From: Desulfuromonas acetoxidans DSM 684
GTDB taxonomy: Bacteria; Desulfobacterota; Desulfuromonadia; Desulfuromonadales; Desulfuromonadaceae
Length of the DNA: 64,000 nucleotides
Direction: 5' to 3'
NCBI RefSeq assembly: GCF_000167355.1
Contig: NZ_AAEW02000011.1
Location: 1-64,000 of the forward strand
Part shown: positions 10,449 through 18,033 of the stretch, in pieces
Position numbering within the stretch: the stretch's first letter is position 1
Layout of the letters: each line of letters starts with the position of its first letter
Notes under the pieces: model-generated
What the model was told of the DNA's origin: nothing
Databases searched by the model: none
What the model saw: the letters and a program-made list of their open reading frames with translations, nothing else
Program-made: the position numbers and the translations under genes

Positions 10449-10475
10449 TTGACAAAAATTAACCGCCTCTATAAT
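10449..10475 (+). promoter_or_regulatory. Sigma-70-type promoter of the riboswitch operon
   Basis: TTGACA (10449-10454) and TATAAT (10470-10475) are both perfect consensus hexamers. They are separated by 15 bases, shorter than the usual 17. Transcription would start about 10482, just before the riboswitch aptamer. Confidence 0.6.
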
Positions 10476-10499
10476 ATCCCCATCTCTATAAGAATCATT

Positions 10500-10578
10500 C
10501 ATGCAAGATAAAGGCAAAACCGAAGTAATTCGGTGACGCAAAGCCACGGGTCCATAACTGGATCGCCGGGTTGCTCAA
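10500..10578 (+). promoter_or_regulatory. GEMM-I (cyclic di-GMP-I class) riboswitch aptamer
   Basis: The leader contains the GEMM-I core: AAAGGCAAAACC, a short hairpin, GACGCAAAGCC, a second hairpin (GGGTCC...GGATC) and GCCGGGTTGC closing onto GCAA near 10503. Aligned to the Vibrio Vc2 aptamer, the base equivalent to ligand-contacting G20 is G, which favours c-di-GMP over the cGAMP-binding variants known from Geobacter. The stacking A47 is also kept. No clean terminator is visible between it and the kinase start at 10712, so control could be at translation or by an alternative structure. Confidence 0.85.
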
Positions 10579-10711
10579 CTGGTGGAGATCTCTCATCACC
10601 GTGATAAACAGACACTGATTTCAACGGCCGGCGTCCTGTTTCTTTCACCCGCCCTTTGCGACTTGCCCTATCAACGATACACACGTGTTACCTTTGACAG
10701 GAGCAGTGACC

Positions 10712-11794
10712 ATGCCTCTTCATCCATGTCGCGAAAATCACATCTGTCCGATCGGAAAAGGCGCCTGTCCTGGCGTGTGCATCTTTGCCGATATTTTTGA
10801 AGACATCAATCTGGGAATAATGGTCTTTGACCTGGAACATGAAAAAATTGCTTTTTTCAACCCTGCGGTCGAAAAACTGCTTACACCACAGCTCGACATT
10901 GAGGATTATCCGTCCCTCAAAGAACAACTGTTTAAAGACCTTGAGGCCGATATTCCGGTGACCGCACCCGTTTCATCGTCATTTCAATTCTATGACAAAG
11001 TACTCGGCTATTCGGTTTACCCGATTTCCGCTAACCGCTTTTTGTGGGTGTTTATTCAGGACATCACGGAAAAAATACGCCTGGAATCCATCGCTGATGC
11101 CGTGAACACCATGGATAATCTTGGTTATGTGTTTTCCGGGATTCGCCATGAAATCGGTAATCCGATCAATTCAGCCAAGATGGCTCTGAGTGTTCTCAAG
11201 GATAATTTTGCCACCTTTTCCAATGACACGGTTCTCGAATTTGTCGACCGTTCTCTGGACGAACTGAAGCGGGTGGAATTTCTGCTGAAAAGCTTACGTA
11301 ATATTAACATGTACGAAACCCCGGATCTTTCCCATATCAATCTGTCCCATTTCCTGGACAACTTTATCTCCTTGGCGTGGTCTGACTTCTCAGACAAGGG
11401 GATCTGCATCAATACCGATTTTCATCTTAAGGCCAAATGGGCCTTTGTCGATCCACGTCCTTTACAACAGGTGCTGTTAAATATTTTCACCAATGCTGCC
11501 GATGCCCTTGAAAACAGGGAGCCCAAAACCATTGAGCTGTGTACCCGCCTCAATCACGGTTTTATCTGGATTCATATTACCGATTCAGGGTGCGGTATTG
11601 CTGAAAAAGAGCTCAACAATCTGTTCAAACCATTCTTTACCCTCAAACCACAGGGCACCGGACTGGGCCTGGTTATTTGTCGCAAAATGCTGGCGCGGAT
11701 GAACTGCACCATCGAAATCACCAGTGAAGAAAACATCGGGACCACCGTGTCAATTTCAATTCCGGAGGGTTGCAGTGACACCTTGCTCGGCTAA
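10712..11794 (+). CDS. Soluble PAS-like sensor histidine kinase with N-terminal Cys cluster
   Basis: This 360-aa protein has no membrane segment. The N-terminus carries four cysteines in 18 residues (C6, C12, C19, C23), which could bind a metal or an Fe-S cluster. A PAS-like domain follows (about 28-130), then a dimerisation/phosphoacceptor helix with His146 (IRHEIGNP). The ATPase domain shows an N box (NIFTNAADAL), G1 (DSGCGIAEKE) and G2 (GTGLGLVICRKML). ATG 10712 is preferred over GTG 10685 because AGGAG lies just upstream. It overlaps the following regulator gene by 20 bases, so the two form a pair, and it lies behind the riboswitch. The signal sensed is unknown. Confidence 0.88.
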   Translation: MPLHPCRENHICPIGKGACPGVCIFADIFEDINLGIMVFDLEHEKIAFFNPAVEKLLTPQLDIEDYPSLKEQLFKDLEADIPVTAPVSSSFQFYDKVLGYSVYPISANRFLWVFIQDITEKIRLESIADAVNTMDNLGYVFSGIRHEIGNPINSAKMALSVLKDNFATFSNDTVLEFVDRSLDELKRVEFLLKSLRNINMYETPDLSHINLSHFLDNFISLAWSDFSDKGICINTDFHLKAKWAFVDPRPLQQVLLNIFTNAADALENREPKTIELCTRLNHGFIWIHITDSGCGIAEKELNNLFKPFFTLKPQGTGLGLVICRKMLARMNCTIEITSEENIGTTVSISIPEGCSDTLLG

Positions 11795-13124
11795 AAAAAA
11801 TCTGTTGATCATTGATGATGACGAATTGTTCTGTGATGCGGTGAAAATCGGCCTACACAGTGCCGACCTGGCCATTCACGTTGCCCACAAGGGACAGGAT
11901 GGTTTGGCGTTCTGTAAAAAGAACCATGTGGATGTCATCCTGTTGGACCAAAAATTACCCGACGGAGAAGGACGCAACTTCTGCCCGCAATTGCTTCAGG
12001 TCAACGATCAGGTCAAAATCATTTTCATCACAGCCTACCCCAGCTTTGACAATGCCGTCAGGGGAATACAGGTCGGAGCGCATGACTACCTGTCTAAACC
12101 ATTTGAGCTGGAGGAACTTCGTCTGACCATTGACCAGATGTTTCACACCCAGAAGCTGGAAAAAAACGTTGCCCTGCAACATTACAAGCGCCATCGTGAG
12201 CACAGTGATACCGTTCTGATCAGCCACGGCGGTTTAAACGACACCCAGGATGTTGTCCATCGAGCCGCGCAGAGTCAGGCGCCGGTCATCATTACCGGAG
12301 AAACCGGCACTGGAAAGAATGTTGTCGCCAAATACATCCACTTTCACAGTCAACGTAGCGATAACGGTTTTCTCAATATCAATTGTGCAGCCCTGCCGGA
12401 AAACCTCATTGAGGCGGAACTGTTCGGCACCACCAAAGGAGCGTTTACCGGTGCAACCGAAACCCGCAAAGGGATTTTTGAAATAGCCGATGGCGGCACT
12501 TTGCTGCTTGATGAAATCGGCGAAATGCCTCTACACCTGCAAACCAAGTTGCTGAGCGTTCTCGAAGAGGGGCAGATCAGGAAACTGGGCAGCCACAGTG
12601 TTAAACCGGTAGATGTGCGGATTATCGCCGCCACCAACCGTGATCTTGAGCAGGCGGTCAAAGAGAATCGTTTTCGTGAAGACCTCTATTTTCGCCTGAA
12701 TGTCTTGCGTATTCATGTGCCGCCGTTACGCCAACGACAACAGGATATCCCTGATCTTTGCCGTCATTTTTTGCAGAAAATCCCTGATGCGACCCACATG
12801 GTTCTCCCCGAACAGGAACTCGATCAATTGTGCCACTACCATTGGCCGGGCAATGTCCGTGAACTGAAAAACATCATTGAGCGGGCCGTCATCTTCCAGC
12901 GTCAGGGGACCATCTATCCTTCACAACTTCTTCAGACCACCCAGGAGAGTTCAGCACCCTCTTCGGCTGCTGTCCATCTGTCTCTGGAAGATGTGACCCG
13001 GCGCCATATTCTCCAGGTACTTGATGCCCATCAGGGCAACCAGACACAAACCGCCACCGTTCTCGGCATCTCTTTATCAACGTTAAAGCGCCGTTTGAAG
13101 CAGTACGACACCCGTTCAAACTGA
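11775..13124 (+). CDS. NtrC-family sigma-54-dependent response regulator
   Basis: This 449-aa protein has a receiver domain with phosphoacceptor Asp58 (VILLDQKLPD). The AAA+ domain has Walker A GETGTGKN, the sigma-54 contact loop GAFTGA (residues 222-227) and a Walker B region (LLLDEIGEMP). A C-terminal Fis-type helix-turn-helix follows (QTATVLGISLSTLKRRL). GTG 11775 is chosen because GGAGGG lies 6 bases upstream and the receiver starts right after; a longer frame opens at 11724. It is translationally coupled to the kinase. Its likely target is the sigma-54 promoter at 13234-13249, 110 bp past its own stop. Confidence 0.92.
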   Translation: MTPCSAKKNLLIIDDDELFCDAVKIGLHSADLAIHVAHKGQDGLAFCKKNHVDVILLDQKLPDGEGRNFCPQLLQVNDQVKIIFITAYPSFDNAVRGIQVGAHDYLSKPFELEELRLTIDQMFHTQKLEKNVALQHYKRHREHSDTVLISHGGLNDTQDVVHRAAQSQAPVIITGETGTGKNVVAKYIHFHSQRSDNGFLNINCAALPENLIEAELFGTTKGAFTGATETRKGIFEIADGGTLLLDEIGEMPLHLQTKLLSVLEEGQIRKLGSHSVKPVDVRIIAATNRDLEQAVKENRFREDLYFRLNVLRIHVPPLRQRQQDIPDLCRHFLQKIPDATHMVLPEQELDQLCHYHWPGNVRELKNIIERAVIFQRQGTIYPSQLLQTTQESSAPSSAAVHLSLEDVTRRHILQVLDAHQGNQTQTATVLGISLSTLKRRLKQYDTRSN

Positions 13125-13144
13125 CCTACCCGTTCAAACTGACC
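13111..13144 (+). promoter_or_regulatory. Tandem 16-bp direct repeat, candidate enhancer site
   Basis: CCCGTTCAAACTGACC occurs twice, at 13111-13126 and 13129-13144, separated by 2 bases. The first copy overlaps the end of the sigma-54 activator gene. The pair lies 90-123 bp upstream of the -24 element, a normal distance for an NtrC-type enhancer. An 18-bp period is not a whole number of helical turns, and a simple local duplication is the alternative explanation. Confidence 0.5.
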
Positions 13145-13233
13145 CAGTCACTCTGATCTTCCTGGGTTCCCCGTAGACCCATCTAAGTCCATAACTACCT
13201 ATTATTAAAAGACTAAATAGCGATTAACGCTTA

Positions 13234-13249
13234 TGGCACAGCGGTTGCT
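13234..13249 (+). promoter_or_regulatory. Sigma-54 (-24/-12) promoter
   Basis: TGGCAC-N5-TTGCT matches the sigma-54 consensus exactly, with correct spacing. It lies 37 bases before the ATG of the PATAN-Roadblock protein, on the same strand and next to an NtrC-type activator gene. Confidence 0.9.
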
Positions 13250-13285
13250 CTACTTTGAGGTCAAACTCAAACCGTAGAGGAGCCC

Positions 13286-14467
13286 ATGAAACAGATCCTC
13301 ATCGTTGACGATGAAAAGAAATTTCTGCTCAGCCTGACCGAAGGACTCAAATCACGCCTCAATGACGTCAAGGTCTTTACCGCCCACAACGGTAAAGAGG
13401 CGCTGGAGGTTTTAAAGTTCACGACCGTCGATCTGTTGGTCACGGATCTGAAGATGCCGATCATGGATGGCTTTGAATTATTGGCCATCATGAGCACGCA
13501 TTTCGCATCAACACCGGTCATTGTAATGACCGCATTCGGCACGCCACACATTGAAAAACACATCCGTCAATTCGGCTCCGTCCAATATCTGGAAAAGCCT
13601 ACAGAACTTGCTGTCATGGCCAACAAAATCCGCCAGACATTGGCAGATAAAGCGCAGGGTTTTATCCAGGGGATCACCTTGCCCACTTTTGCCCAGCTCA
13701 TGGAACTGGAAAAGAAAAGCTGCACATTGCGGATCAAACAGGGCGACAAGATCGGCCAGCTCTATTTTTATCAAGGCGATCTGGTTGATGCCACGTGCAA
13801 TGGCCAAAACGGTGATGAAGCGGCCTATGCCATTTTCAGCTGGAAGGATGTCGTGATCGAGATGCAACCCGCCGACCGCCAACGTCACCGTTGTATCACC
13901 ACCAAGTTAAGCCACATTCTGCTTGATGCGTTGCGTCAGGAAGATGAGAAACAGACACCTCAAAAGGAACAAACTAACGATAGCGTCGCGTTGGACCCAT
14001 GCGGACCACAACCCGACACAATCCCCGGTAACCAACCGGACTCTAACACCCCAACCAAGGAGATCAATATCATGACTGTTCAAGAAAAACTCAAAGAATT
14101 CAATCAAGTTGACGGATTTGCCGGTGTCGGCGTTTTCACACCCTCCGGAGAATCACTGGCACTGCTGACCTCGGAAGCCAAAGGCAACATGAAGGAAGTT
14201 GGTGTTCTGGCCAACAATCTGCTGATGACCGCACAAAAAGCCACCATGGAAATGGGTATCGGTCTGGGGCAACTGGTTCATATCGAATCTGAGCATGCCC
14301 ATATCTTTGCCTGTTGCTTCAACGAAGGCAGTGACCCGTTAAAATCACAGCCGGGGAAAGCCCACATTCACCTGGTTCTGGTGCTAACGTCGGATTCAGG
14401 CGTCGGCATGGCTAAACTAAAAATCGAAAAATTGACCAAAGTGATCGCTGAAGATTTCCGCATCTGA
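13286..14467 (+). CDS. Receiver-PATAN(DUF4388)-Roadblock/LC7 protein
   Basis: This 393-aa protein has an N-terminal CheY-like receiver (VDDE; Asp54 in LVTDLKMP). A DUF4388/PATAN domain follows at about residues 125-220 (LPTFAQLMELEKKS, GQLYFYQGDLVDA). After a Thr/Pro/Asn-rich linker (about 225-260) comes a C-terminal Roadblock/LC7-like domain (263-393). PATAN and Roadblock domains in related bacteria connect phosphorelays with small GTPases or polarity and gliding systems; no partner GTPase is present here. AGAGGAG precedes ATG 13286 and a sigma-54 promoter lies upstream. An in-frame ATG at 14072 with its own AAGGAG could also make the Roadblock domain alone. Confidence 0.88.
   Translation: MKQILIVDDEKKFLLSLTEGLKSRLNDVKVFTAHNGKEALEVLKFTTVDLLVTDLKMPIMDGFELLAIMSTHFASTPVIVMTAFGTPHIEKHIRQFGSVQYLEKPTELAVMANKIRQTLADKAQGFIQGITLPTFAQLMELEKKSCTLRIKQGDKIGQLYFYQGDLVDATCNGQNGDEAAYAIFSWKDVVIEMQPADRQRHRCITTKLSHILLDALRQEDEKQTPQKEQTNDSVALDPCGPQPDTIPGNQPDSNTPTKEINIMTVQEKLKEFNQVDGFAGVGVFTPSGESLALLTSEAKGNMKEVGVLANNLLMTAQKATMEMGIGLGQLVHIESEHAHIFACCFNEGSDPLKSQPGKAHIHLVLVLTSDSGVGMAKLKIEKLTKVIAEDFRI
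14057..14074 (+). promoter_or_regulatory. Internal ribosome binding site and start for a free Roadblock domain
   Basis: AAGGAG followed 9 bases later by ATG 14072 sits in frame inside the receiver-PATAN-Roadblock gene, exactly at the start of the Roadblock domain (MTVQEKL). Initiation here would give a separate 131-aa protein ending at 14467. Confidence 0.55.
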
Positions 14468-14488
14468 TCTAACAGAACATCAGCGAAA

Positions 14489-14523
14489 AAGGCCACAGTG
14501 CAAATCGTTGCATCTGTGGCCTT
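14489..14523. terminator. Bidirectional terminator between convergent genes
   Basis: A perfect 10-bp stem (AAGGCCACAG / CTGTGGCCTT) is flanked by A-rich sequence on the left and T-rich sequence on the right. It lies between the convergent Roadblock and esterase genes, so it can serve both. Confidence 0.8.
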
Positions 14524-14552
14524 AATTCATTTTTACTCTCTTCAAACAACCG

Positions 14553-15179
14553 TTAAAAAGCTCCTTCCCGCTCCAGGACCGAATAGATCTCTTCGGCCAT
14601 CACCCGATAACCACGGGCATTGAGGTGGATGGTGTCCGATTTATACGATGGTGTACGCAACAGATCAGAGATCATATCATCAATCAACACCACCTGATAC
14701 TCTTCCGCCAGTTCCCGGTACAGCGGGGCCTGTTCAGAAAACAGATTTTTTTCGGGAACCGCGATTAACACCACTTGCACACCCTGGTTCTGGGCATATT
14801 CGATCATAGTGGCGAGATGATTCCGGGTTTGAGTCAGGTTATGATTGCGCAGAATGTCATTGCCGCCTTCAAGCAAAATCAGCAACTCCGGTTCCGTATC
14901 GGCCAGAACCTCCGGCAGCCTCTTAGCCCCCTCGGCTGTGGTTTCTCCTGAGATCCCGGCATTGATCACCTGACGCCCGGTAAGCTGTTGCAACACGCTG
15001 GGGTAACTGTCGGAACGATTGGCGCCAACCCCGACAGTCAGACTGTCACCAAAAGCCACAATCACCCCGTCTGGTGAAACTTCAGAAAGATGAGAGCGTT
15101 GACAGCCCGACAGCAGACTAAGGGTCATCACCACCCCCAACAACCATGTCACAGTATGTCGCTTCACATTCAACCTCAT
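14553..15179 (-). CDS. SGNH/GDSL esterase lipoprotein (TesA-like)
   Basis: This 208-aa protein begins with a lipoprotein signal peptide (LLSGC lipobox near residue 26) and is probably anchored on the periplasmic side. The SGNH blocks are all present: block I FGDSLTVG, block II Gly in NAGISGETT, block III GGND, block V DTIHLN with catalytic Asp/His. The family hydrolyses acyl esters and thioesters (TesA, arylesterase). It lies alone on the minus strand, convergent with the Roadblock gene and divergent from the nuclease gene. The substrate is unknown. Confidence 0.9.
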   Translation of the reverse strand: MRLNVKRHTVTWLLGVVMTLSLLSGCQRSHLSEVSPDGVIVAFGDSLTVGVGANRSDSYPSVLQQLTGRQVINAGISGETTAEGAKRLPEVLADTEPELLILLEGGNDILRNHNLTQTRNHLATMIEYAQNQGVQVVLIAVPEKNLFSEQAPLYRELAEEYQVVLIDDMISDLLRTPSYKSDTIHLNARGYRVMAEEIYSVLEREGAF

Positions 15180-15322
15180 AATTTCAGTTGTCTTTTCAAT
15201 TTAACCACCATGCTACGGCGCTTTTCGCGACAGGTCAACATTACAAAAACATAACAAACTATTCGCACCAAACGGTCGACAAGAAACTCACGGTTTTTCG
15301 GTTATTTTTACGGAGTCACATT

Positions 15323-15805
15323 TTGAAAAAAATGATACTAATTCTAATTTTCATTGCAGTGGCTTTGCTGCCAATGTTCTCATTTGCAGCATCGTCTATC
15401 GTTGTTGAAAACATTGACCGCCAACATACCCTGACAATTGTGATCGATGGTTTTCACCGTAAACAGGTACGTCTCTACGGCATTGACATTCCGGATGAAG
15501 ACCAACCTTTTGGCGTTGCCGCAACTCACCGTTTGAAACAGCTCACCCGCCAGCCGTTTCAGCTCAAAACCATTCGTCAGGATGAACAGGGCCGAGCCAT
15601 TGCCCTGCTTACCCTCACATCTGGCCATTCAATCAATGGACAAATGGTTGCTCAAGGTTATGCGTGGGTGGATAACAAGCAGTACCGCAAAGAGATCTGT
15701 TCGGAGTGGCTGGATGCACAGATTGACGCCAAGCAGAAAAAGATCGGACTGTGGTCACAACACAATCCGCTCCCGCCCTGGCAATGGCGCAAGAAACAAC
15801 ACTGA
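15323..15805 (+). CDS. Secreted thermonuclease (SNase-like)
   Basis: This 160-aa protein has a signal peptide (MKKM start, hydrophobic core, FSFA) and a staphylococcal-nuclease fold: VRLYGIDIPDEDQPFG, GRAIALLTL, then the GYAWVDNKQYR and KKIGLW segments. Such enzymes cut DNA and RNA outside the cytoplasm. TTG 15323 is chosen as start because CGGAG lies 7 bases upstream and it gives a proper MKK signal peptide; a longer frame from 15188 has no Shine-Dalgarno and adds unrelated residues. The usual catalytic Arg/Glu layout is only partly evident by eye. Confidence 0.82.
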   Translation: MKKMILILIFIAVALLPMFSFAASSIVVENIDRQHTLTIVIDGFHRKQVRLYGIDIPDEDQPFGVAATHRLKQLTRQPFQLKTIRQDEQGRAIALLTLTSGHSINGQMVAQGYAWVDNKQYRKEICSEWLDAQIDAKQKKIGLWSQHNPLPPWQWRKKQH

Positions 15806-15896
15806 TCCGACTCAAAACATGCCGCTGTGCGGGCATTATTCTCCAGGATAAAAAAGACCTTGCCCTTGCGCTACCACTCCGATTAGAGTAGCAATC

Positions 15897-16334
15897 ATGA
15901 CCGTGCGCAAAAGCTACAAACATATTTTTTCCACCCTGTGCCTGATCCTCATGCTGTTTATCTGTCAGACGAACATTTACGGCTTCGTCTGGTGTTTTTG
16001 CGATCAGGACAACACCAAACTTGAGCAGCTTCATTTTGGTTGTAACCAGCAATGCGCATCAGAACAGAACAATCAGGCTGACGATCATCAGTCTCACCAT
16101 ATCGCCCAGGAAGACCATACCGGCCCATGCCTGGACCTCTTAACCTCCGGCAGTTATACCTCCCGTCAGCGTCATGATCTCTTTAAACAATCGATTACGC
16201 CACTGATCCTTCCGACGGCTCCGGTTGTTAAAATGGTGAAAGAACCCGCCGGCCTTCCGCAGCTCACCCAGCTTGACAAGCCACGTGTTTCTCAACACAT
16301 CCTTCATCACCGCACCATCGTGTTACGTCATTAA
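15897..16334 (+). CDS. Exported Cys/His-rich protein ahead of czc efflux genes
   Basis: This 145-aa protein has an N-terminal hydrophobic signal (FSTLCLILMLFICQ). The mature part is rich in Cys and His (CFC, HFGC, QQC, DDHQSHH, CLDLL). No family is recognised with certainty. Its place just before a CzcCBA-type operon, with export and metal-ligand residues, is like the small periplasmic CzcI-type proteins that accompany such pumps. A role in periplasmic metal binding or sensing is inference. A MITE-like repeat lies between it and the pump genes, so it may not share their transcript. Confidence 0.55.
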   Translation: MTVRKSYKHIFSTLCLILMLFICQTNIYGFVWCFCDQDNTKLEQLHFGCNQQCASEQNNQADDHQSHHIAQEDHTGPCLDLLTSGSYTSRQRHDLFKQSITPLILPTAPVVKMVKEPAGLPQLTQLDKPRVSQHILHHRTIVLRH

Positions 16335-16350
16335 ACACTCCTGAAACGCC

Positions 16351-16516
16351 CTAGTACTCTGGCAACACTAAATCTTCGGATTTGGCTTCGCTTCGCACCA
16401 TTCCCACTGCGTTGCAAAATCTTGTAGTGAGTGGCCACTTCGTCGATTTCGCGCCTTGTGTGAATGACACGATGCTGTGCCATTCACTCGAATTTTCAGC
16501 ATTGACAGAGCACTAG
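16351..16516. repeat. 166-bp MITE-like element with imperfect terminal inverted repeats
   Basis: The left end CTAGTACTCTGGCAACACTA and the inverted right end CTAGTGCTCTGTCAATGCTG match at 15 of 20 positions. Similarity continues for about ten more bases. No coding capacity is seen. TA-containing outer bases suggest mobilisation in trans by an IS630/Tc1-type transposase. The gap 16335-16626 holds nothing else recognisable apart from the ribosome binding site of the next gene. Confidence 0.6.
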
Positions 16517-16626
16517 TTAGATCATCGCCCGCACAATCGACAGCACAATTGCGTCTATGACGCTTGTGTTTGCACCACCACCTGCGGACCGTAAACACAA
16601 CAAGTATTCAATGATGGAGGTGTACG

Positions 16627-18030
16627 ATGCCCTGTACGGCAAAGTCCCTTAGCAGGCAGCTGAAAAACAGCCTGTGGAACCGATGGACGGGACGTTTTCA
16701 ACATCCTGTTAAATCGCTGTGGCTGGTTTCTGGCGTTTTAGCGACACTGCTGTGTCTGCCGACGTTGGGAATGACGTTTCCCTCTGAACAGAAACACCCA
16801 CAGGCGCACAATAAATCGGTTCAACGCTCTATAACCCTGGAGCAAGCCACTCTTTTAGCACTTAAAAATAATGCCGGCCTCAAAGCAAGCTACCATGAAG
16901 GTCTGGCGATCGAAGCCGAAGGCCGACAACGTTCTGTGCTGCCAAATCCCGAAATTGCCCTCGAATTCGAAGAGTTCGCCGGTAGCGGAGAGCATTCCGG
17001 CAGTGAGGCGATGCAAACCTCATTGACCATCAGTCAGCGCATTGAACTTGGCCACAAACGTGCCCGCCACCAACAGGTTGCCGTGCGCAAAAACGATGTC
17101 ACAGCCGCTCAACAAGCATTACAGGCGACGGAAGTCATCCGCCAAACCCGGCAGTTTTATCGTCACGCCCTCGTCGCGCGCGAACAATTGCGTCAGGCGA
17201 ATAAAAATGTGGTTCAGTGCCAAACCCTGATCACCAGTATTGAAGAATCGATCCGGGCCGGCAAAAAAGCCCCAATTGAAGCCCAGCGCATCATGCCACT
17301 TCAGGCGCAAGCACAATTACGCCTGCTCGCTGCCCAGACCACACTGAAAGCCAGCCGACAACAATTGTGCTCGATGTGGCAGGGCCGCGAAGAAGAGCTG
17401 GGTGTTCTGGACGGGTCATTGAGCGACATTCAGCATCTTCCCGGTCTCGCGGAGTTACACAACCAAATCGACCAGACCACAACAGTGCGACTGGCCCGGA
17501 AAAACCATCACCTCAAACAGGCCCGATTCGAACTTGAACAGGCCAATAGAATTCAGGATGTCACACTGTCTGTCGGCGTCAAACACGACAGTTCAACAGA
17601 AGACACTGCACTGATCGCAGGCCTTTCCGTACCATTCCCCCTGTTTGACCGCAACAGCGGCAACATTGACGCGGCCCGGAACCGCACCGATCAAGCAGAA
17701 CAAGCGCTGCTGCAAGCCCGACAAACGGTCTGGCAGAAGCTTATTGAAAGTCATCGACTGGCATCCATTGCCCAACAGGAGATCGTCACCTTTGAGCAGC
17801 AGTTATTACCCACGGCTCAAGCGGTATTTGAGTCGGTAACGTTTGGCTACAACCAGGGCAAATACACTGTTTTGGATGTTCTGGATGCGCAAAACCGTCT
17901 GATGAAAAGTCAAGATCGTTACCTGAACGTCCTTGCCGATTATCACAGCAGTCTCACCAACCTGGAAGCTCTGTTTGATTTTCAACTCACTAAAACAACA
18001 GCAGCTTTTGCTGATCCTGATGAGGAATAA
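16627..18030 (+). CDS. CzcC/CusC-type outer membrane channel of metal efflux pump
   Basis: This 467-aa TolC-fold outer membrane factor has repeated long helices (LEQATLLALKNNAGLKA, VALRKN-type heptads, VFESVTFGYNQGKYTVLDVLDAQ). It forms the outer duct for the adaptor and pump encoded immediately after it. GGAGG precedes ATG 16627. Oddity: the first 25 or so residues (RQLKNSLWNRWTGRFQHP) are encoded by a copy of a dispersed repeat also seen at 29308-29460, and the hydrophobic export signal (LWLVSGVLATLLCLPTLG) only starts near residue 36. The repeat seems to have replaced or extended the original N-terminus. Confidence 0.87.
   Translation: MPCTAKSLSRQLKNSLWNRWTGRFQHPVKSLWLVSGVLATLLCLPTLGMTFPSEQKHPQAHNKSVQRSITLEQATLLALKNNAGLKASYHEGLAIEAEGRQRSVLPNPEIALEFEEFAGSGEHSGSEAMQTSLTISQRIELGHKRARHQQVAVRKNDVTAAQQALQATEVIRQTRQFYRHALVAREQLRQANKNVVQCQTLITSIEESIRAGKKAPIEAQRIMPLQAQAQLRLLAAQTTLKASRQQLCSMWQGREEELGVLDGSLSDIQHLPGLAELHNQIDQTTTVRLARKNHHLKQARFELEQANRIQDVTLSVGVKHDSSTEDTALIAGLSVPFPLFDRNSGNIDAARNRTDQAEQALLQARQTVWQKLIESHRLASIAQQEIVTFEQQLLPTAQAVFESVTFGYNQGKYTVLDVLDAQNRLMKSQDRYLNVLADYHSSLTNLEALFDFQLTKTTAAFADPDEE
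16649..16712 (+). repeat. Short copy of a dispersed palindromic repeat inside the CzcC-type gene
   Basis: GCAGGCAGCTGAAAAACAGC, then CCTGTGGAACCGATGGACGG and TTTTCAACATCCTGTTAA, match the left and right parts of the repeat at 29308-29460. The middle is missing. The element is translated as part of the outer membrane protein. Confidence 0.65.
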
Positions 18031-18033
18031 AAA

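Noticed and set aside
10500-10578. cGAMP-specific (GEMM-Ib) riboswitch
   Set aside because: The base aligned with position 20 of the Vc2 aptamer is G, as in c-di-GMP binders; the cGAMP variants carry A there. The alignment was done by eye, so the call is not absolute.
15188-15322. Extended N-terminus of the thermonuclease starting at TTG 15188
   Set aside because: It lacks a ribosome binding site and would bury the signal peptide; TTG 15323 has CGGAG at proper distance.
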